From positions 1-21,111 of the IMG/VR virus record IMGVR_UViG_3300025769_001027: DNA of 21,111 nucleotides, one strand, 5' to 3'. Below, in pieces: positions 12,852 through 20,435 of the stretch. The position numbers were made by a program, and so were the translations under genes. Position 1 is the first letter of the stretch. Each line of letters begins with the position of its first letter. This DNA comes from a virus. The notes below the pieces were generated by a model that saw only the letters and a program-made list of their open reading frames with translations, had not been told where the DNA came from and did no database searches.

Positions 12852-12924
12852 ATAGGTTGCTTTCAGTTAGTTCTTTAATTAATAAATTAAGGAATAAACT
12901 AATCAACATTCTGAAGCAGCCTAT
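12852..12924 (+). promoter_or_regulatory. Structured 5' leader of the rightward operon
   Basis: ATAGGTTGCTTTCAG (12852-12866) pairs with CTGAAGCAGCCTAT (12911-12924): 14 pairs with one G-U and one bulged U. Inside, TTAGTT (12867-12872) pairs with AACTAA (12897-12902) and CTTTAATT (12873-12880) with AATTAAGG (12885-12892) around an AATA loop. It begins a few nucleotides after the predicted start of transcription and ends 30 nt before the Shine-Dalgarno, so it could stabilise or regulate the late mRNA. Confidence 0.7.
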
Positions 12925-12966
12925 AGTAACTTAAGTATCTCCAAAGAAAATACGGAGGGAATACTA

Positions 12967-13374
12967 TTGTCCGAAGAAAGTATAGAGTTAGAGAGTGTGT
13001 CTACTCCAAAGAGGCGGGGTAGACCTAAGAAAGATTTAGTTAAGTCCAATAAAAGAGGGTCTAGAGGGGCCATAGGTAGACCCAAAGGGGATGCAGCTAT
13101 CATCAACGAGTACAAAGCTCGTATGTTAGCAAGCCCTAAGTCCCAAAAAGTCTTAGATAGCATCATGAATGCTGCGCTTAATGATGACCATAAGAATCAA
13201 GCAGCAGCATGGAAATTACTAATGGACCGTATGTTGCCCATTAGTTACTTTGAAAAAGATAAGCTTAGTGGTGGTAGGAATAGTGTCTCCATTACGATAA
13301 CTGGGATTAACTCAGAAGCCACCATAGACACTAATAACACCATAGACGGAGACTACACAGAGTATGCCGAATAG
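12967..13374 (+). CDS. Putative terminase small subunit (TTG start)
   Basis: A 135-residue basic protein with two AT-hook-like stretches, RRGRPKK (16-22) and RGAIGRPKG (33-41), then a helical part: YKARMLASPKSQKVLDSIMNAAL, NDDHKNQAAAWKLLMDRMLPISYFEK. This layout matches the small protein before the large terminase in related podoviruses; it would recognise DNA for packaging. The call is from position and similarity in pattern, not a proven motif. The start is TTG at 12967, with a strong GGAGGGA ending 7 nt upstream; no ATG or GTG codon in this frame is better placed. Confidence 0.7.
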   Translation: MSEESIELESVSTPKRRGRPKKDLVKSNKRGSRGAIGRPKGDAAIINEYKARMLASPKSQKVLDSIMNAALNDDHKNQAAAWKLLMDRMLPISYFEKDKLSGGRNSVSITITGINSEATIDTNNTIDGDYTEYAE

Positions 13375-13720
13375 TGAGTTCAAATATTTTAACATTGATG
13401 AATTTAACTGTAAAGAGACAGGTAAGAATGAAATGTCCGATAAGTTTATTCATCACTTAGATGAACTCAGAGAAGCCTGTGGTTTCCCCTTTACAATTAC
13501 AAGCGGCTACAGATCACGAGAACATAGTGCCGAAGCACACAAGAAAACTGTCGGGCAGCATGTCCTTGGTGTAGCCGCTGACATTGCCGTAGCGGACGGT
13601 GTACAGCGTAGAAAGATTGTGGAAGAAGCCTTTAAATTAGGTTTTAAGGGCATAGGTGTAGCTAAAACCTTTGTCCACGTAGACGACAGACTAACAACTC
13701 CAGTCATGTGGACGTACTAA
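13364..13720 (+). CDS. Peptidase M15-type endolysin (zinc D-Ala-D-Ala/L-Ala-D-Glu peptidase-like)
   Basis: A 118-residue single-domain enzyme with the Peptidase M15 pattern: TSGYRSREH (46-54), GQHVLGVAADI with zinc ligands H66 and D73, and TFVHVDDR with the third ligand H105. It should cut the peptide bridges of peptidoglycan, for host lysis or entry. No signal peptide or membrane segment is seen, so a holin or other export route is needed. It overlaps the previous gene by 11 bp and has a weak ribosome-binding site. It is unusual in lying between the terminase small and large subunits rather than with a lysis cassette, although similar positions are known in podoviruses. Confidence 0.9.
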   Translation: MPNSEFKYFNIDEFNCKETGKNEMSDKFIHHLDELREACGFPFTITSGYRSREHSAEAHKKTVGQHVLGVAADIAVADGVQRRKIVEEAFKLGFKGIGVAKTFVHVDDRLTTPVMWTY

Positions 13721-13721
13721 G

Positions 13722-14084
13722 ATGTACTACACCAAACATAAAACTTTAGCAAACACTTCAGAAACAACTCTGTTCACAGTCCCTACTGGTTACGTTTTAT
13801 GGATAAACTACGTATTTATAGCTAACCACGGCGGCAGCACTAATAACGTGTCCTGTTGGTGGGAAGACGGTGCTAGTGTAGATCAGTTGTACTTTCTGGA
13901 CAACAATTCATTAAATAGCGGAGCCAAAGAAATCTTAGGTGGTCAAGCAGATGCACCAATCTTTGTACTACATAACGGAGACGTAGTAAAAGCACAAACA
14001 GGATCTGCTGGTAACGTAGAGATTGCCTTTACGTTTAAACTGATGAGTGAACCTGCGGCTTTTCCTAACTTTAATGGATCTTAA
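13722..14084 (+). CDS. Small beta-rich structural-type protein, 120 aa
   Basis: Unnamed, but the pattern is that of a beta sandwich: TTLFTVPTGYVLWINYVFIAN, then NNVSCWWEDGASV and GDVVKAQTGSAGNVEIAFTFKL. Proteins of this style ('-T-LFTVP-GY---I--VFI-N-GGSTN') occur near head genes in many phages and may decorate the head or tail. The ATG at 13722 is one base after the previous stop. Confidence 0.7.
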   Translation: MYYTKHKTLANTSETTLFTVPTGYVLWINYVFIANHGGSTNNVSCWWEDGASVDQLYFLDNNSLNSGAKEILGGQADAPIFVLHNGDVVKAQTGSAGNVEIAFTFKLMSEPAAFPNFNGS

Positions 14085-15327
14085 CATTGAGTTACTGCCT
14101 TGGCAGCAAGAAGTCTGGGAAGACCCTACAAGATTTAAGATTGTAGCAGCTGGTAGACGTACAGGTAAGTCTCGTTTAGCTGCTTGGATGTTGATTGTAA
14201 ATGCTTTACAGACGGACAGAGGAACTGTCTTTTACGTAGCGCCTACACAGGGCCAAGCTAGAGACATTATGTGGGAAACCCTAATGGACTTAGGACATCC
14301 CGTCATAGCCTCTAGCCATATTAACAATTTACAAATTAAACTGGTCAATGGTGCAACGATTAGTTTAAAAGGCGGAGACAGACCGGAAACTATGCGGGGT
14401 GTCTCTCTAAAGTTTTTGGTACTGGACGAATACGCTGACATTAAGCCGGACGTATGGGAACAGATTCTAAGACCTGCACTAGCTGACCAAAAGGGTCATG
14501 CACTGTTCATTGGTACGCCAATGGGCCGTAATCACTTTTACGAACTGTACAAGTACGCAGAGCTTAGTGACGATGAATCCTACAAGTCTTGGCATTTTAC
14601 TAGCTATGATAACCCATTGTTGGACGAGGAGGAAATTAATACCGCTAAGAAGTCCATGTCCAGCTATGCCTTCCGACAGGAGTTCATGGCGTCCTTTGAG
14701 GCCAAAGGCTCTGAGATGTTCAAGGAGGACTGGGTTAAGTTTAGTGATGACAAACCTAAATACTATGATTGCTACATTGCTGTGGATTTGGCGGGATTTC
14801 AAGACGTATCCAAAAAGAGAACAAAGAACAGTAAATTAGATAATACAGCCATAGCCGTTGTATTAGTCAATGAGGACGGTTGGTACGTAGACAATGTGAT
14901 CTACGGTAGGTGGACACTGGAGGAGACTGCACAGAAGATCTTTCAAGCCGTTAGGGACTATAAACCAATTAGCGTAGGCATAGAAAGAGGGATTGCCAAA
15001 CAAGCTGTCATGTCTCCCTTAATGGACATGATGAAGCGTTATGGGTTCTTTTTTAGAGTGGAAGAACTAACTCACGGCAATCAGAAGAAGACTGACCGTG
15101 TAATGTGGGCATTGCAGGGCCGCTTTGAGAATGGAATTGTTACTCTAAACAAAGGAGAATGGAACAGCAGATTCTTGGATGAATTGTTCCAGTTTCCAGA
15201 CCCACTGACTCATGATGACTTAGTAGACGCTTTAGCATACATAGATCAGTTAGCAAAAGTAGCGTACAGCGGAGACTTTGAAGAATTGGACGACTACGAA
15301 ATTTTAGACTCAGTATCGGGATACTAA
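14074..15327 (+). CDS. Terminase large subunit
   Basis: The packaging motor and cutter, 417 residues from the ATG at 14074. ATPase domain: Walker A AAGRRTGKS (25-33), Walker B LVLDE (D118, E119), coupling motif FIGTP (145-149). RuvC-like nuclease domain: D238 in YIAVDLAG, E304 in VGIERG, and DDLVDAL with D381/D382/D385. Only the C-terminal half is needed for cutting. It overlaps the previous gene by 11 bp (the same as the terminase-small/lysin overlap), suggesting coupling; a GTG at 14047 is open in frame but would overlap further. Overall size is at the small end for the family. Confidence 0.96.
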   Translation: MDLNIELLPWQQEVWEDPTRFKIVAAGRRTGKSRLAAWMLIVNALQTDRGTVFYVAPTQGQARDIMWETLMDLGHPVIASSHINNLQIKLVNGATISLKGGDRPETMRGVSLKFLVLDEYADIKPDVWEQILRPALADQKGHALFIGTPMGRNHFYELYKYAELSDDESYKSWHFTSYDNPLLDEEEINTAKKSMSSYAFRQEFMASFEAKGSEMFKEDWVKFSDDKPKYYDCYIAVDLAGFQDVSKKRTKNSKLDNTAIAVVLVNEDGWYVDNVIYGRWTLEETAQKIFQAVRDYKPISVGIERGIAKQAVMSPLMDMMKRYGFFFRVEELTHGNQKKTDRVMWALQGRFENGIVTLNKGEWNSRFLDELFQFPDPLTHDDLVDALAYIDQLAKVAYSGDFEELDDYEILDSVSGY

Positions 15328-15330
15328 TAT

Positions 15331-17295
15331 ATGGAAGATTACAACGAATCAACAGAGCCTTTAATCATTGAAGAAGCTCTGGAAGACTGGGTTATAACCA
15401 AATGCGACTCTTGGCGGGACCACTTTGAAGCCAACTACGCAGAGAAGTTTGATGAATACTATCGCCTATGGCGGGGCGTATGGGCTAGAGAGGACGTAAC
15501 TCGTGATTCGGAACGATCTAAAATTATTAGCCCAGCGCTGCAACAGGCCGTTGAAAGCTCTGTGGCAGAAATTGAGGAAGCTACGTTTGGCAGAGGCCGC
15601 TTCTTCGACATTAAAGACGATGCAAACGACCCTGATAAAGCTGACATTGTATATCTGCGTAACCAGCTGCATACGGATTTTGAGCGTACTAAGGTACGTA
15701 AAGCCGTTGCTGAATGCCTTATCAATTCGGCTGTCTTTGGTACAGGAATCGCTGAAGTCGTTATTTCCGAAGAAAAGGAAATGATGCCAGCTACTCAACC
15801 TATTATGGGTGGAGATCTAACGGCTGTAGGGGTCAACATTGTGGACAGAACGGTATGTAAACTCCGTCCTGTTATGCCTCAGAACTTCCTTATTGACCCT
15901 GTAGCCACCAGCATTGAAGACGCTTTGGGTGTCGCTGTGGATGAGTTTGTTTCTCGTCATTTGGTAGAACAACTGCAAGAATCCGGCGTATACTTTGACA
16001 CACCTTTAGGCAACGCCTCTCCAGACTTTGACATTGAGCCGGATCAAGACCTAACGGTGTTCTTAGACGATAAGATCCGTCTTACTAAATACTACGGCCT
16101 TGTACCTAGACACCTGCTCAAAAAGTCCCACGAGGAATCAGAAGACGAAGAAGAAGTCTTGCTGGTTGAGGAAGCGGAAGAAAATGGTTCTTATTACGTA
16201 GAAGCTGTTGTTGTTATCGCTAATGGTGGGGTACTTCTGAAGGCAGAAGAAAACCCCTACATGATGCAGGACAGACCAATCGTAGCATTCCCTTGGGACG
16301 TAGTACCGTCTCGCTTCTGGGGACGGGGTGTATGCGAGAAAGGCTACAACAGCCAAAAGGCTTTGGACGCTGAACTGCGTGCTCGTATTGACGCTCTAGC
16401 CCTCACAGTCCATCCCATGATGGCTATGGACGCTACTCGTATACCCAGAGGGTCTCGTCCAGAAATTAAAGCAGGTAAAGTTATTCTGACCAACGGTAGA
16501 CCATCAGAGATCTTACAGCCTTTTAATTTTGGTCAAGTCAATCAAATCACATTCGCACAGGCAGACGCCTTACAGAAGATGGTACAGACTTCTACAGGGG
16601 CTATTGACTCTGCGGGTATTGCAGGATCTATCAATGGTGAAGCTACGGCAGCTGGCATTTCTATGTCTCTTGGTGCTATTATTAAGCGCCACAAGCGCAC
16701 TCTGATTAACTTCCAAGAGTCTTTCCTAATTCCTTTTGTAACCAAAGCTGCACATCGTTACATGCAGTTTGACCCTGAGCATTACCCCGTTGCGGACTAT
16801 AAATTTAATGCTACGTCTACGTTAGGCATTATGGCTCGTGAATATGAAGTTACTCAGCTTGTTCAACTACTACAGACTATGAAGGCAGACTCTCCGTTGT
16901 ACGGTTCATTGATCTCAGCTATTATTGATAATATGAACATATCTAATCGTGAAGAACTCATTCAGCGTCTGGAACAAGCTTCTCAACCTACTCCGGAACA
17001 ACAACAAGCTGCTCAACAAGCTCAGCAAGCTCAGATGGAGTTCCAGCAGTCACAAACTGCGGCTCTTATGGGACAAGCACAAGAGTCTCAAGCAAGGGCG
17101 CAGAAGATTGCTGTGGAAACCCAGCTTATGCCTCAAGAGCTTGAGATTGACCGTGTTAAAGCAGTTACGACTAACCTTAAAGCGGGTACGGAGGACGACA
17201 GAGAGTTTGAGCGTAGGATGAAAGTCGCTGAGTTAATGCTTAAAGAAAAAGACTCTAAGCGTAAAAACAATACAGTCCCACTCCCACAACGGTAA
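15331..17295 (+). CDS. Portal (head-tail connector) protein
   Basis: A 654-residue protein directly after the large terminase, the standard place for the portal, which forms the dodecameric ring through which DNA is packed. Recognisable blocks are YYRLWRGVWARED and ESSVAEIEEATFGRGRFFDI at the N-terminus, RPVMPQNFLIDPVATSIEDA in the middle, and FPWDVVPSRFWGRGVCEKGYNSQKALDAELRARIDAL at about 328-365, as in podovirus portals. The C-terminal 106 residues are Gln/Ala-rich (549-590) and then charged helical, suggesting a coiled coil. There is no strong ribosome-binding site at 15331, three bases after the terminase stop. Confidence 0.92.
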   Translation: MEDYNESTEPLIIEEALEDWVITKCDSWRDHFEANYAEKFDEYYRLWRGVWAREDVTRDSERSKIISPALQQAVESSVAEIEEATFGRGRFFDIKDDANDPDKADIVYLRNQLHTDFERTKVRKAVAECLINSAVFGTGIAEVVISEEKEMMPATQPIMGGDLTAVGVNIVDRTVCKLRPVMPQNFLIDPVATSIEDALGVAVDEFVSRHLVEQLQESGVYFDTPLGNASPDFDIEPDQDLTVFLDDKIRLTKYYGLVPRHLLKKSHEESEDEEEVLLVEEAEENGSYYVEAVVVIANGGVLLKAEENPYMMQDRPIVAFPWDVVPSRFWGRGVCEKGYNSQKALDAELRARIDALALTVHPMMAMDATRIPRGSRPEIKAGKVILTNGRPSEILQPFNFGQVNQITFAQADALQKMVQTSTGAIDSAGIAGSINGEATAAGISMSLGAIIKRHKRTLINFQESFLIPFVTKAAHRYMQFDPEHYPVADYKFNATSTLGIMAREYEVTQLVQLLQTMKADSPLYGSLISAIIDNMNISNREELIQRLEQASQPTPEQQQAAQQAQQAQMEFQQSQTAALMGQAQESQARAQKIAVETQLMPQELEIDRVKAVTTNLKAGTEDDREFERRMKVAELMLKEKDSKRKNNTVPLPQR

Positions 17296-17300
17296 CATAT

Positions 17301-17474
17301 ATGATAACCCGTAGAGAACTAGAAGAAGTCGTTGCACAAGTCAACAGAAACTTTGATCTAATTTTTAAAAGATTGGAAGCCTTAGAAAATGCCAAAGAAG
17401 AAAGATCCGAAGCTAGAAAGAGCAGGAGTAAGCGGGTACAACAAGCCGAAGAGGACACCAAACCATCCGACTAA
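17301..17474 (+). CDS. Small coiled-coil protein, 57 aa
   Basis: Begins MITRRELEEVVAQVNRNFDL, then IFKRLEALENAKEERSEARK, ending in an acidic tail. The regular hydrophobic spacing and charge make it an alpha-helical coiled-coil. It starts 5 nt after the portal stop. Its last 86 nt overlap the next gene in another frame, so it may be real, or partly forced by that frame; short homologues in this position would settle it. Too short for a family call. Confidence 0.6.
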   Translation: MITRRELEEVVAQVNRNFDLIFKRLEALENAKEERSEARKSRSKRVQQAEEDTKPSD

Positions 17475-17673
17475 GAGCCACGTAGTCGTTGCTAAAGAAG
17501 GAGACAAAACAAAAACCATACGCTTTGGACAGCAAGGCGTAAGCGGTGCAGGTAAAAACCCGCAAACGGATAAAGAGAAAGCCAGACGTAAATCTTTCAA
17601 GGCTCGCCACGCTAAGAACATTAGCAAAGGCAAGATGTCAGCAGCGTATTGGGCAGACAAGGTAAAATGGTAA
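17389..17673 (+). CDS. Basic protein of the DUF6321 type, 94 aa
   Basis: A Lys/Arg-rich protein with a conserved layout: PKKKDPKLERAGVSGYNKPK, then TPNHPTKSHVVVAKEGDK, IRFGQQGVSGAGK, and FKARHAKNISKGKMSAAYWADKVKW at the end. I recognise this pattern from many phages (DUF6321, function unknown). The charge suggests DNA or RNA binding, perhaps in the packed head. GGAAG lies about 9 nt before the ATG at 17389. Confidence 0.85.
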   Translation: MPKKKDPKLERAGVSGYNKPKRTPNHPTKSHVVVAKEGDKTKTIRFGQQGVSGAGKNPQTDKEKARRKSFKARHAKNISKGKMSAAYWADKVKW

Positions 17674-17825
17674 TGGCTAAAAAAGGACTATATGCAAATA
17701 TACACGCTAAGCGCAAACGAATTGCTGCTGGTAGCGGCGAGAAGATGCGCCCAGCGGGTTCCAAAGGTAGACCCAGTGCAAAGGACTTCAAACAAGCAGC
17801 AAAAACAGCAAAGAGGAAAAAGTAA
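17673..17825 (+). CDS. Tiny basic protein, 50 aa
   Basis: Begins MAKKGLYANIHAKRKRIAAG, then SGEKMRPAGSKGRP and KDFKQAAKTAKRKK. Over a third of residues are Lys or Arg. The 'KKGLYANI-AKRKRIAAGSGEKMR' pattern is common in phages, function unknown. Its ATG shares a base with the previous stop (TAATG). Confidence 0.8.
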   Translation: MAKKGLYANIHAKRKRIAAGSGEKMRPAGSKGRPSAKDFKQAAKTAKRKK

Positions 17826-17941
17826 TGCCTAAAGTCGGTGGAAAACACTATTCGTACACTAAAGCTGGTATGGAGGCTGCTAAGAAGGAAGCCAAGCGTA
17901 CCGGCAAAAAAATGACCAAAGTAAAGAAACCTAAAAAATAA
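17825..17941 (+). CDS. Tiny basic protein, 38 aa
   Basis: Begins MPKVGGKHYSYTKAGMEAAK, ending TGKKMTKVKKPKK. Similar short 'PKVGGKHY-YTKAG' proteins occur in other phages beside the previous family. The ATG shares a base with the previous stop (TAATG). Its own stop ends two bases before the -35 box of the next promoter. Confidence 0.75.
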   Translation: MPKVGGKHYSYTKAGMEAAKKEAKRTGKKMTKVKKPKK

Positions 17942-17942
17942 C

Positions 17943-17971
17943 TTGACTTTTTGTCTATTTTATGGTATAAT
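17943..17971 (+). promoter_or_regulatory. Strong extended -10 promoter for the capsid operon
   Basis: TTGACT (17943-17948), 17-bp spacer, TATAAT (17966-17971), with TGG before the -10 (extended). Start near 17978, inside the inverted repeat ATGTAC-ataa-GTACAT (17976-17991). It closely resembles the promoter at 12809-12837. Confidence 0.88.
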
Positions 17972-18020
17972 AAAGATGTACATAAGTACATACCATTAAC
18001 TGTCCTACTAGGAGAAACAG

Positions 18021-18284
18021 ATGGAAGACAAAGATTTTGAAGAATACGTTCGGGCAATGCGTGAGATGTTTCGTAGTGAAGGTTGGAAATACTTTCAAAA
18101 TGACATCCGTAATAGCGTACCTAACGTAAACTCAGTGGAAGTAACCAAAGACGCTGAGGATCTATTCTTCAGAAAGGGACAATTAGCTGTAATGGCTAAT
18201 GTTCTAAATCTTGAAGCTCAGCTAGAAAGCGTTGTAGAACAACGTGAAAATGCTGAAGAAGTTGTTGAGGAGGAGGCTGCTTAA
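18021..18284 (+). CDS. Acidic hypothetical protein, 87 aa
   Basis: A helical acidic protein (EDKDFEEYVRAMREMFRSEGW, later VMANVLNLEAQLESVVEQREN, ending EEVVEEEAA). It has a strong AGGAG 6 nt before the ATG at 18021 and is the first gene of the capsid operon. The order, before a zinc-ribbon protein and the scaffold, is typical of podoviruses; a head-assembly role is inference. Confidence 0.75.
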   Translation: MEDKDFEEYVRAMREMFRSEGWKYFQNDIRNSVPNVNSVEVTKDAEDLFFRKGQLAVMANVLNLEAQLESVVEQRENAEEVVEEEAA

Positions 18285-18518
18285 ATGCGGCTACTCTTTG
18301 ACTTCAGATGTCCAGACAACCATATCACGGAGGCTCTTGTGGCCTCCGATGAGACGGAACATTTGTGTGGACTTTGTAGCAAAACGGCTACACGAATTAT
18401 ATCTCCTGTACGTTGCTCGCTTGATCCCGTTAGTGGAGACTTTGTAGGTGCGACAATGAAGTGGGCTAAGCAACGCCAACAGAAGATTAAACTAGAACGT
18501 AAGGCAAACTTAGAATAA
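18285..18518 (+). CDS. Zinc-ribbon-like protein, 77 aa
   Basis: Two possible metal-binding pairs: C9-x3-H13 in FRCPDNH and C28-x2-C31 in LCGLC, resembling a regulator-type FmdB-like zinc ribbon. Further C44 lies in the middle. The tail MKWAKQRQQKIKLERKANLE is a basic helix. Small Zn-ribbon proteins of this kind often precede the scaffold in phages of this type. The ATG directly follows the previous stop. Confidence 0.75.
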   Translation: MRLLFDFRCPDNHITEALVASDETEHLCGLCSKTATRIISPVRCSLDPVSGDFVGATMKWAKQRQQKIKLERKANLE

Positions 18519-18581
18519 TCTAAGACCTGTAGTAGACATATCAGCTACTCCACAATACTAGATTAGTACGGAGATTTAATA

Positions 18582-19367
18582 ATGGCTAAACTTTTAGACG
18601 AGCGTCCAGAAGACCAAGAGGAACAACAACCAACACAAGACCAGTTTGACTCTGACACAGAAGAGCAGGAAAATCAAGCTGTAGAAGAATTACCGGATAA
18701 GTACAAAAACAAGTCCATAGAGGATCTTGTTAGAATGCACCAAGAAGCTGAAAAACTTGTTGGTAGGCAAAGTGCAGAAGTCGGTGAATTAAGACAGGTT
18801 GTTGATTCGTATATTCAGACACAACTCTCGCAACAACAAGCACCACAACAACAAGAGCCTGTTGAAGATGTGGATTTCTTCTCAGACCCTGAAGCTGCCG
18901 TTAGACGGGCGATTGAAAATCACCCAAAGATTAAAGAAGCGGAAGAGATTAATACTCAGTATCGTAAGACTACTGCACTTAATCAACTCAAGGCTAATCA
19001 TCCAGACTTAGAACAAATTGTTCAAGACCCTAAGTTTGCTGATTGGATTAAAGCTTCTAAGATCCGGACTCAGTTATTTGCACAAGCTGACCGTAACTAT
19101 GACTATGAAGCTGCCAATGAACTATTTTCTTTGTGGAAGGAACGTAAACAAGTAGTTCAACAGACAGCTAAAGTAGAGCAGACGGAACGTAAGCAAGCAC
19201 TTAAAGCTGCGTCTACAGGCAATGCTAAAGGTAGCGGTGAAAAACCGGCTAGAAAGATCTACAGAAGGGCAGACATTATTAAACTAATGAGAACGGACCC
19301 TGAACGCTATCAGTCTTTATCAGATGAAATTATGAAGGCTTATCAAGAAGGAAGGGTCAGAAGCTAA
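18582..19367 (+). CDS. Capsid scaffolding protein
   Basis: A 261-residue, strongly helical, charged protein directly before the capsid gene. N-terminus is acidic and Gln-rich (EDQEEQQPTQDQFDSDTEE), a coiled-coil middle follows (MHQEAEKLVGRQSAEVGELRQ), then FFSDPEAAVRRAIENHP. The C-terminal end is basic (KPARKIYRRADIIKLMRTD), as in scaffolds that bind capsid subunits by a short C-terminal segment. GGAG is 8 nt before the ATG at 18582. No motif is diagnostic; position, charge and length make the case. Confidence 0.85.
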   Translation: MAKLLDERPEDQEEQQPTQDQFDSDTEEQENQAVEELPDKYKNKSIEDLVRMHQEAEKLVGRQSAEVGELRQVVDSYIQTQLSQQQAPQQQEPVEDVDFFSDPEAAVRRAIENHPKIKEAEEINTQYRKTTALNQLKANHPDLEQIVQDPKFADWIKASKIRTQLFAQADRNYDYEAANELFSLWKERKQVVQQTAKVEQTERKQALKAASTGNAKGSGEKPARKIYRRADIIKLMRTDPERYQSLSDEIMKAYQEGRVRS

Positions 19368-19389
19368 TCAAAATTGAGGATTAACTAAT

Positions 19390-20349
19390 ATGGCTTTAAC
19401 TACTTCAACCTATCCCGCTATGGGCGGGGCTGTAGACAACTCGTCTGCGGCTACTTTTATCCCCGAAATCTGGAGTGACGAAATTGTCGCTTCCTATCAG
19501 TCTAACCTTGTACTTGCTCCGCTCGTCAAGAAAATGTCCATGCAGGGCAAGAAAGGCGATACGATTCACGTACCTAAGCCTGTTCGTGGTACTGCAAATG
19601 CTAAAGTTGAAAACACTGCGGTAACGATTCAACAAGATACTGAAAGTGAAGTACAGATTGTTATTAACAAGCACTTTGAATATTCACGCTTGATTGAAGA
19701 CATCACCGAAGCACAAGCTTTGGCTTCTTTGCGTCAATTCTACACGGGTGACGCTGGTTACGCTCTTGCTAAGCAAGTAGACGATGACCTTTTCACTTTG
19801 GGCAAATCTTTGGGTGACAGCGACGGGGCTGACTGGGTACACAGTGCTTCTTACTACATTGACGCTTCAACAGGTTTAACTGCTTATGCAGTAGACACTG
19901 TTGCTTCTGCCGATGTATTTACGGACGCTGGTTTCCGCGCTTTGATTCAAAAGATGGACGACAACGATGTTCCTATGGACAATCGTTCTTTTGTGGTTCC
20001 TCCCTCACTGCGTAATGCCATCATGGGTGTTGACCGATACGTGTCTTCCGACTTCGTAGACGGACGCGGTGTAAATAATGGTAAGATCGGTAACTTGTAC
20101 GGCATTGACGTATATGTAACCAGCAATGTTCCTACCATTGAAACTGCTGGCGACAACGCTGCTGGCGGCGCTGTACGTGGCGCTCTCCTTGTACACCGTG
20201 ACGCTTTCGTTATGGCTGAACAAGTAGGTGTACGTTCACAGACTCAATACAAGCAAGAGTTCTTGGGTACGCTCTTTACGGCTGACACGCTTTATGGCGT
20301 TAAAGTCTTGCGTCCTGAAGCTGGCTTTGTACTGGCTGTAAACAACTAA
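19390..20349 (+). CDS. Major capsid protein
   Basis: A 319-residue protein that should build the head shell. Pattern fits a HK97-fold capsid: N-terminal arm, then IPEIWSDEIVASYQSNLVLAPLVKK (24-48), KGDTIHVPKP (about 54-63), YALAKQVDDDLF, RALIQKMDDNDVPMDNRSFVVPP (A-domain-like) and NLYGIDVYVTSNVP. The sequence has no cysteines I can see and good codon regularity, in line with high expression. It follows the scaffold by 22 nt, with GAGG about 10 nt before the start. The family is inferred from order and pattern. Confidence 0.92.
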   Translation: MALTTSTYPAMGGAVDNSSAATFIPEIWSDEIVASYQSNLVLAPLVKKMSMQGKKGDTIHVPKPVRGTANAKVENTAVTIQQDTESEVQIVINKHFEYSRLIEDITEAQALASLRQFYTGDAGYALAKQVDDDLFTLGKSLGDSDGADWVHSASYYIDASTGLTAYAVDTVASADVFTDAGFRALIQKMDDNDVPMDNRSFVVPPSLRNAIMGVDRYVSSDFVDGRGVNNGKIGNLYGIDVYVTSNVPTIETAGDNAAGGAVRGALLVHRDAFVMAEQVGVRSQTQYKQEFLGTLFTADTLYGVKVLRPEAGFVLAVNN

Positions 20350-20365
20350 GCCTGTCTCTAATAAC

Positions 20366-20417
20366 GGGTAGGGGGAAAGCTTTGGCAAGTACCCCTACTT
20401 GTCCTTTTTTTGTTTTT
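20366..20417 (+). terminator. Rho-independent terminator after the capsid gene
   Basis: GTAGGGG (20368-20374) and CCCCTAC (20392-20398) form a perfect 7-bp GC-rich stem, followed by TTGTCC and a run of seven T at 20405-20411 and five more after one G. It lies 17 nt after the capsid stop and 38 nt before the tail-fibre ATG, so it probably limits read-through. Confidence 0.8.
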
Positions 20418-20435
20418 GTAGCAGCGGAGTAAGCT

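Larger units (their letters stand above)
11932..12966. other. Non-coding centre between the divergent arms
   Basis: About 1 kb with no supported gene. The left part (11952-12660) is dense in inverted and direct repeats with mixed T-runs; the right part (12640-12966) is AT-rich and carries the rightward promoter and leader. Short open frames here (for example 12140-12385 plus strand) lack ribosome-binding sites and protein-like sequence. It is a candidate for a replication origin, an RNA gene or a control region; nothing in the sequence alone decides which. Confidence 0.8.

Noticed and set aside
11932-12966. tRNA gene in the non-coding centre
   Set aside because: I see no T-arm GTTCGA-type motif or cloverleaf; the hairpins do not fit tRNA spacing.
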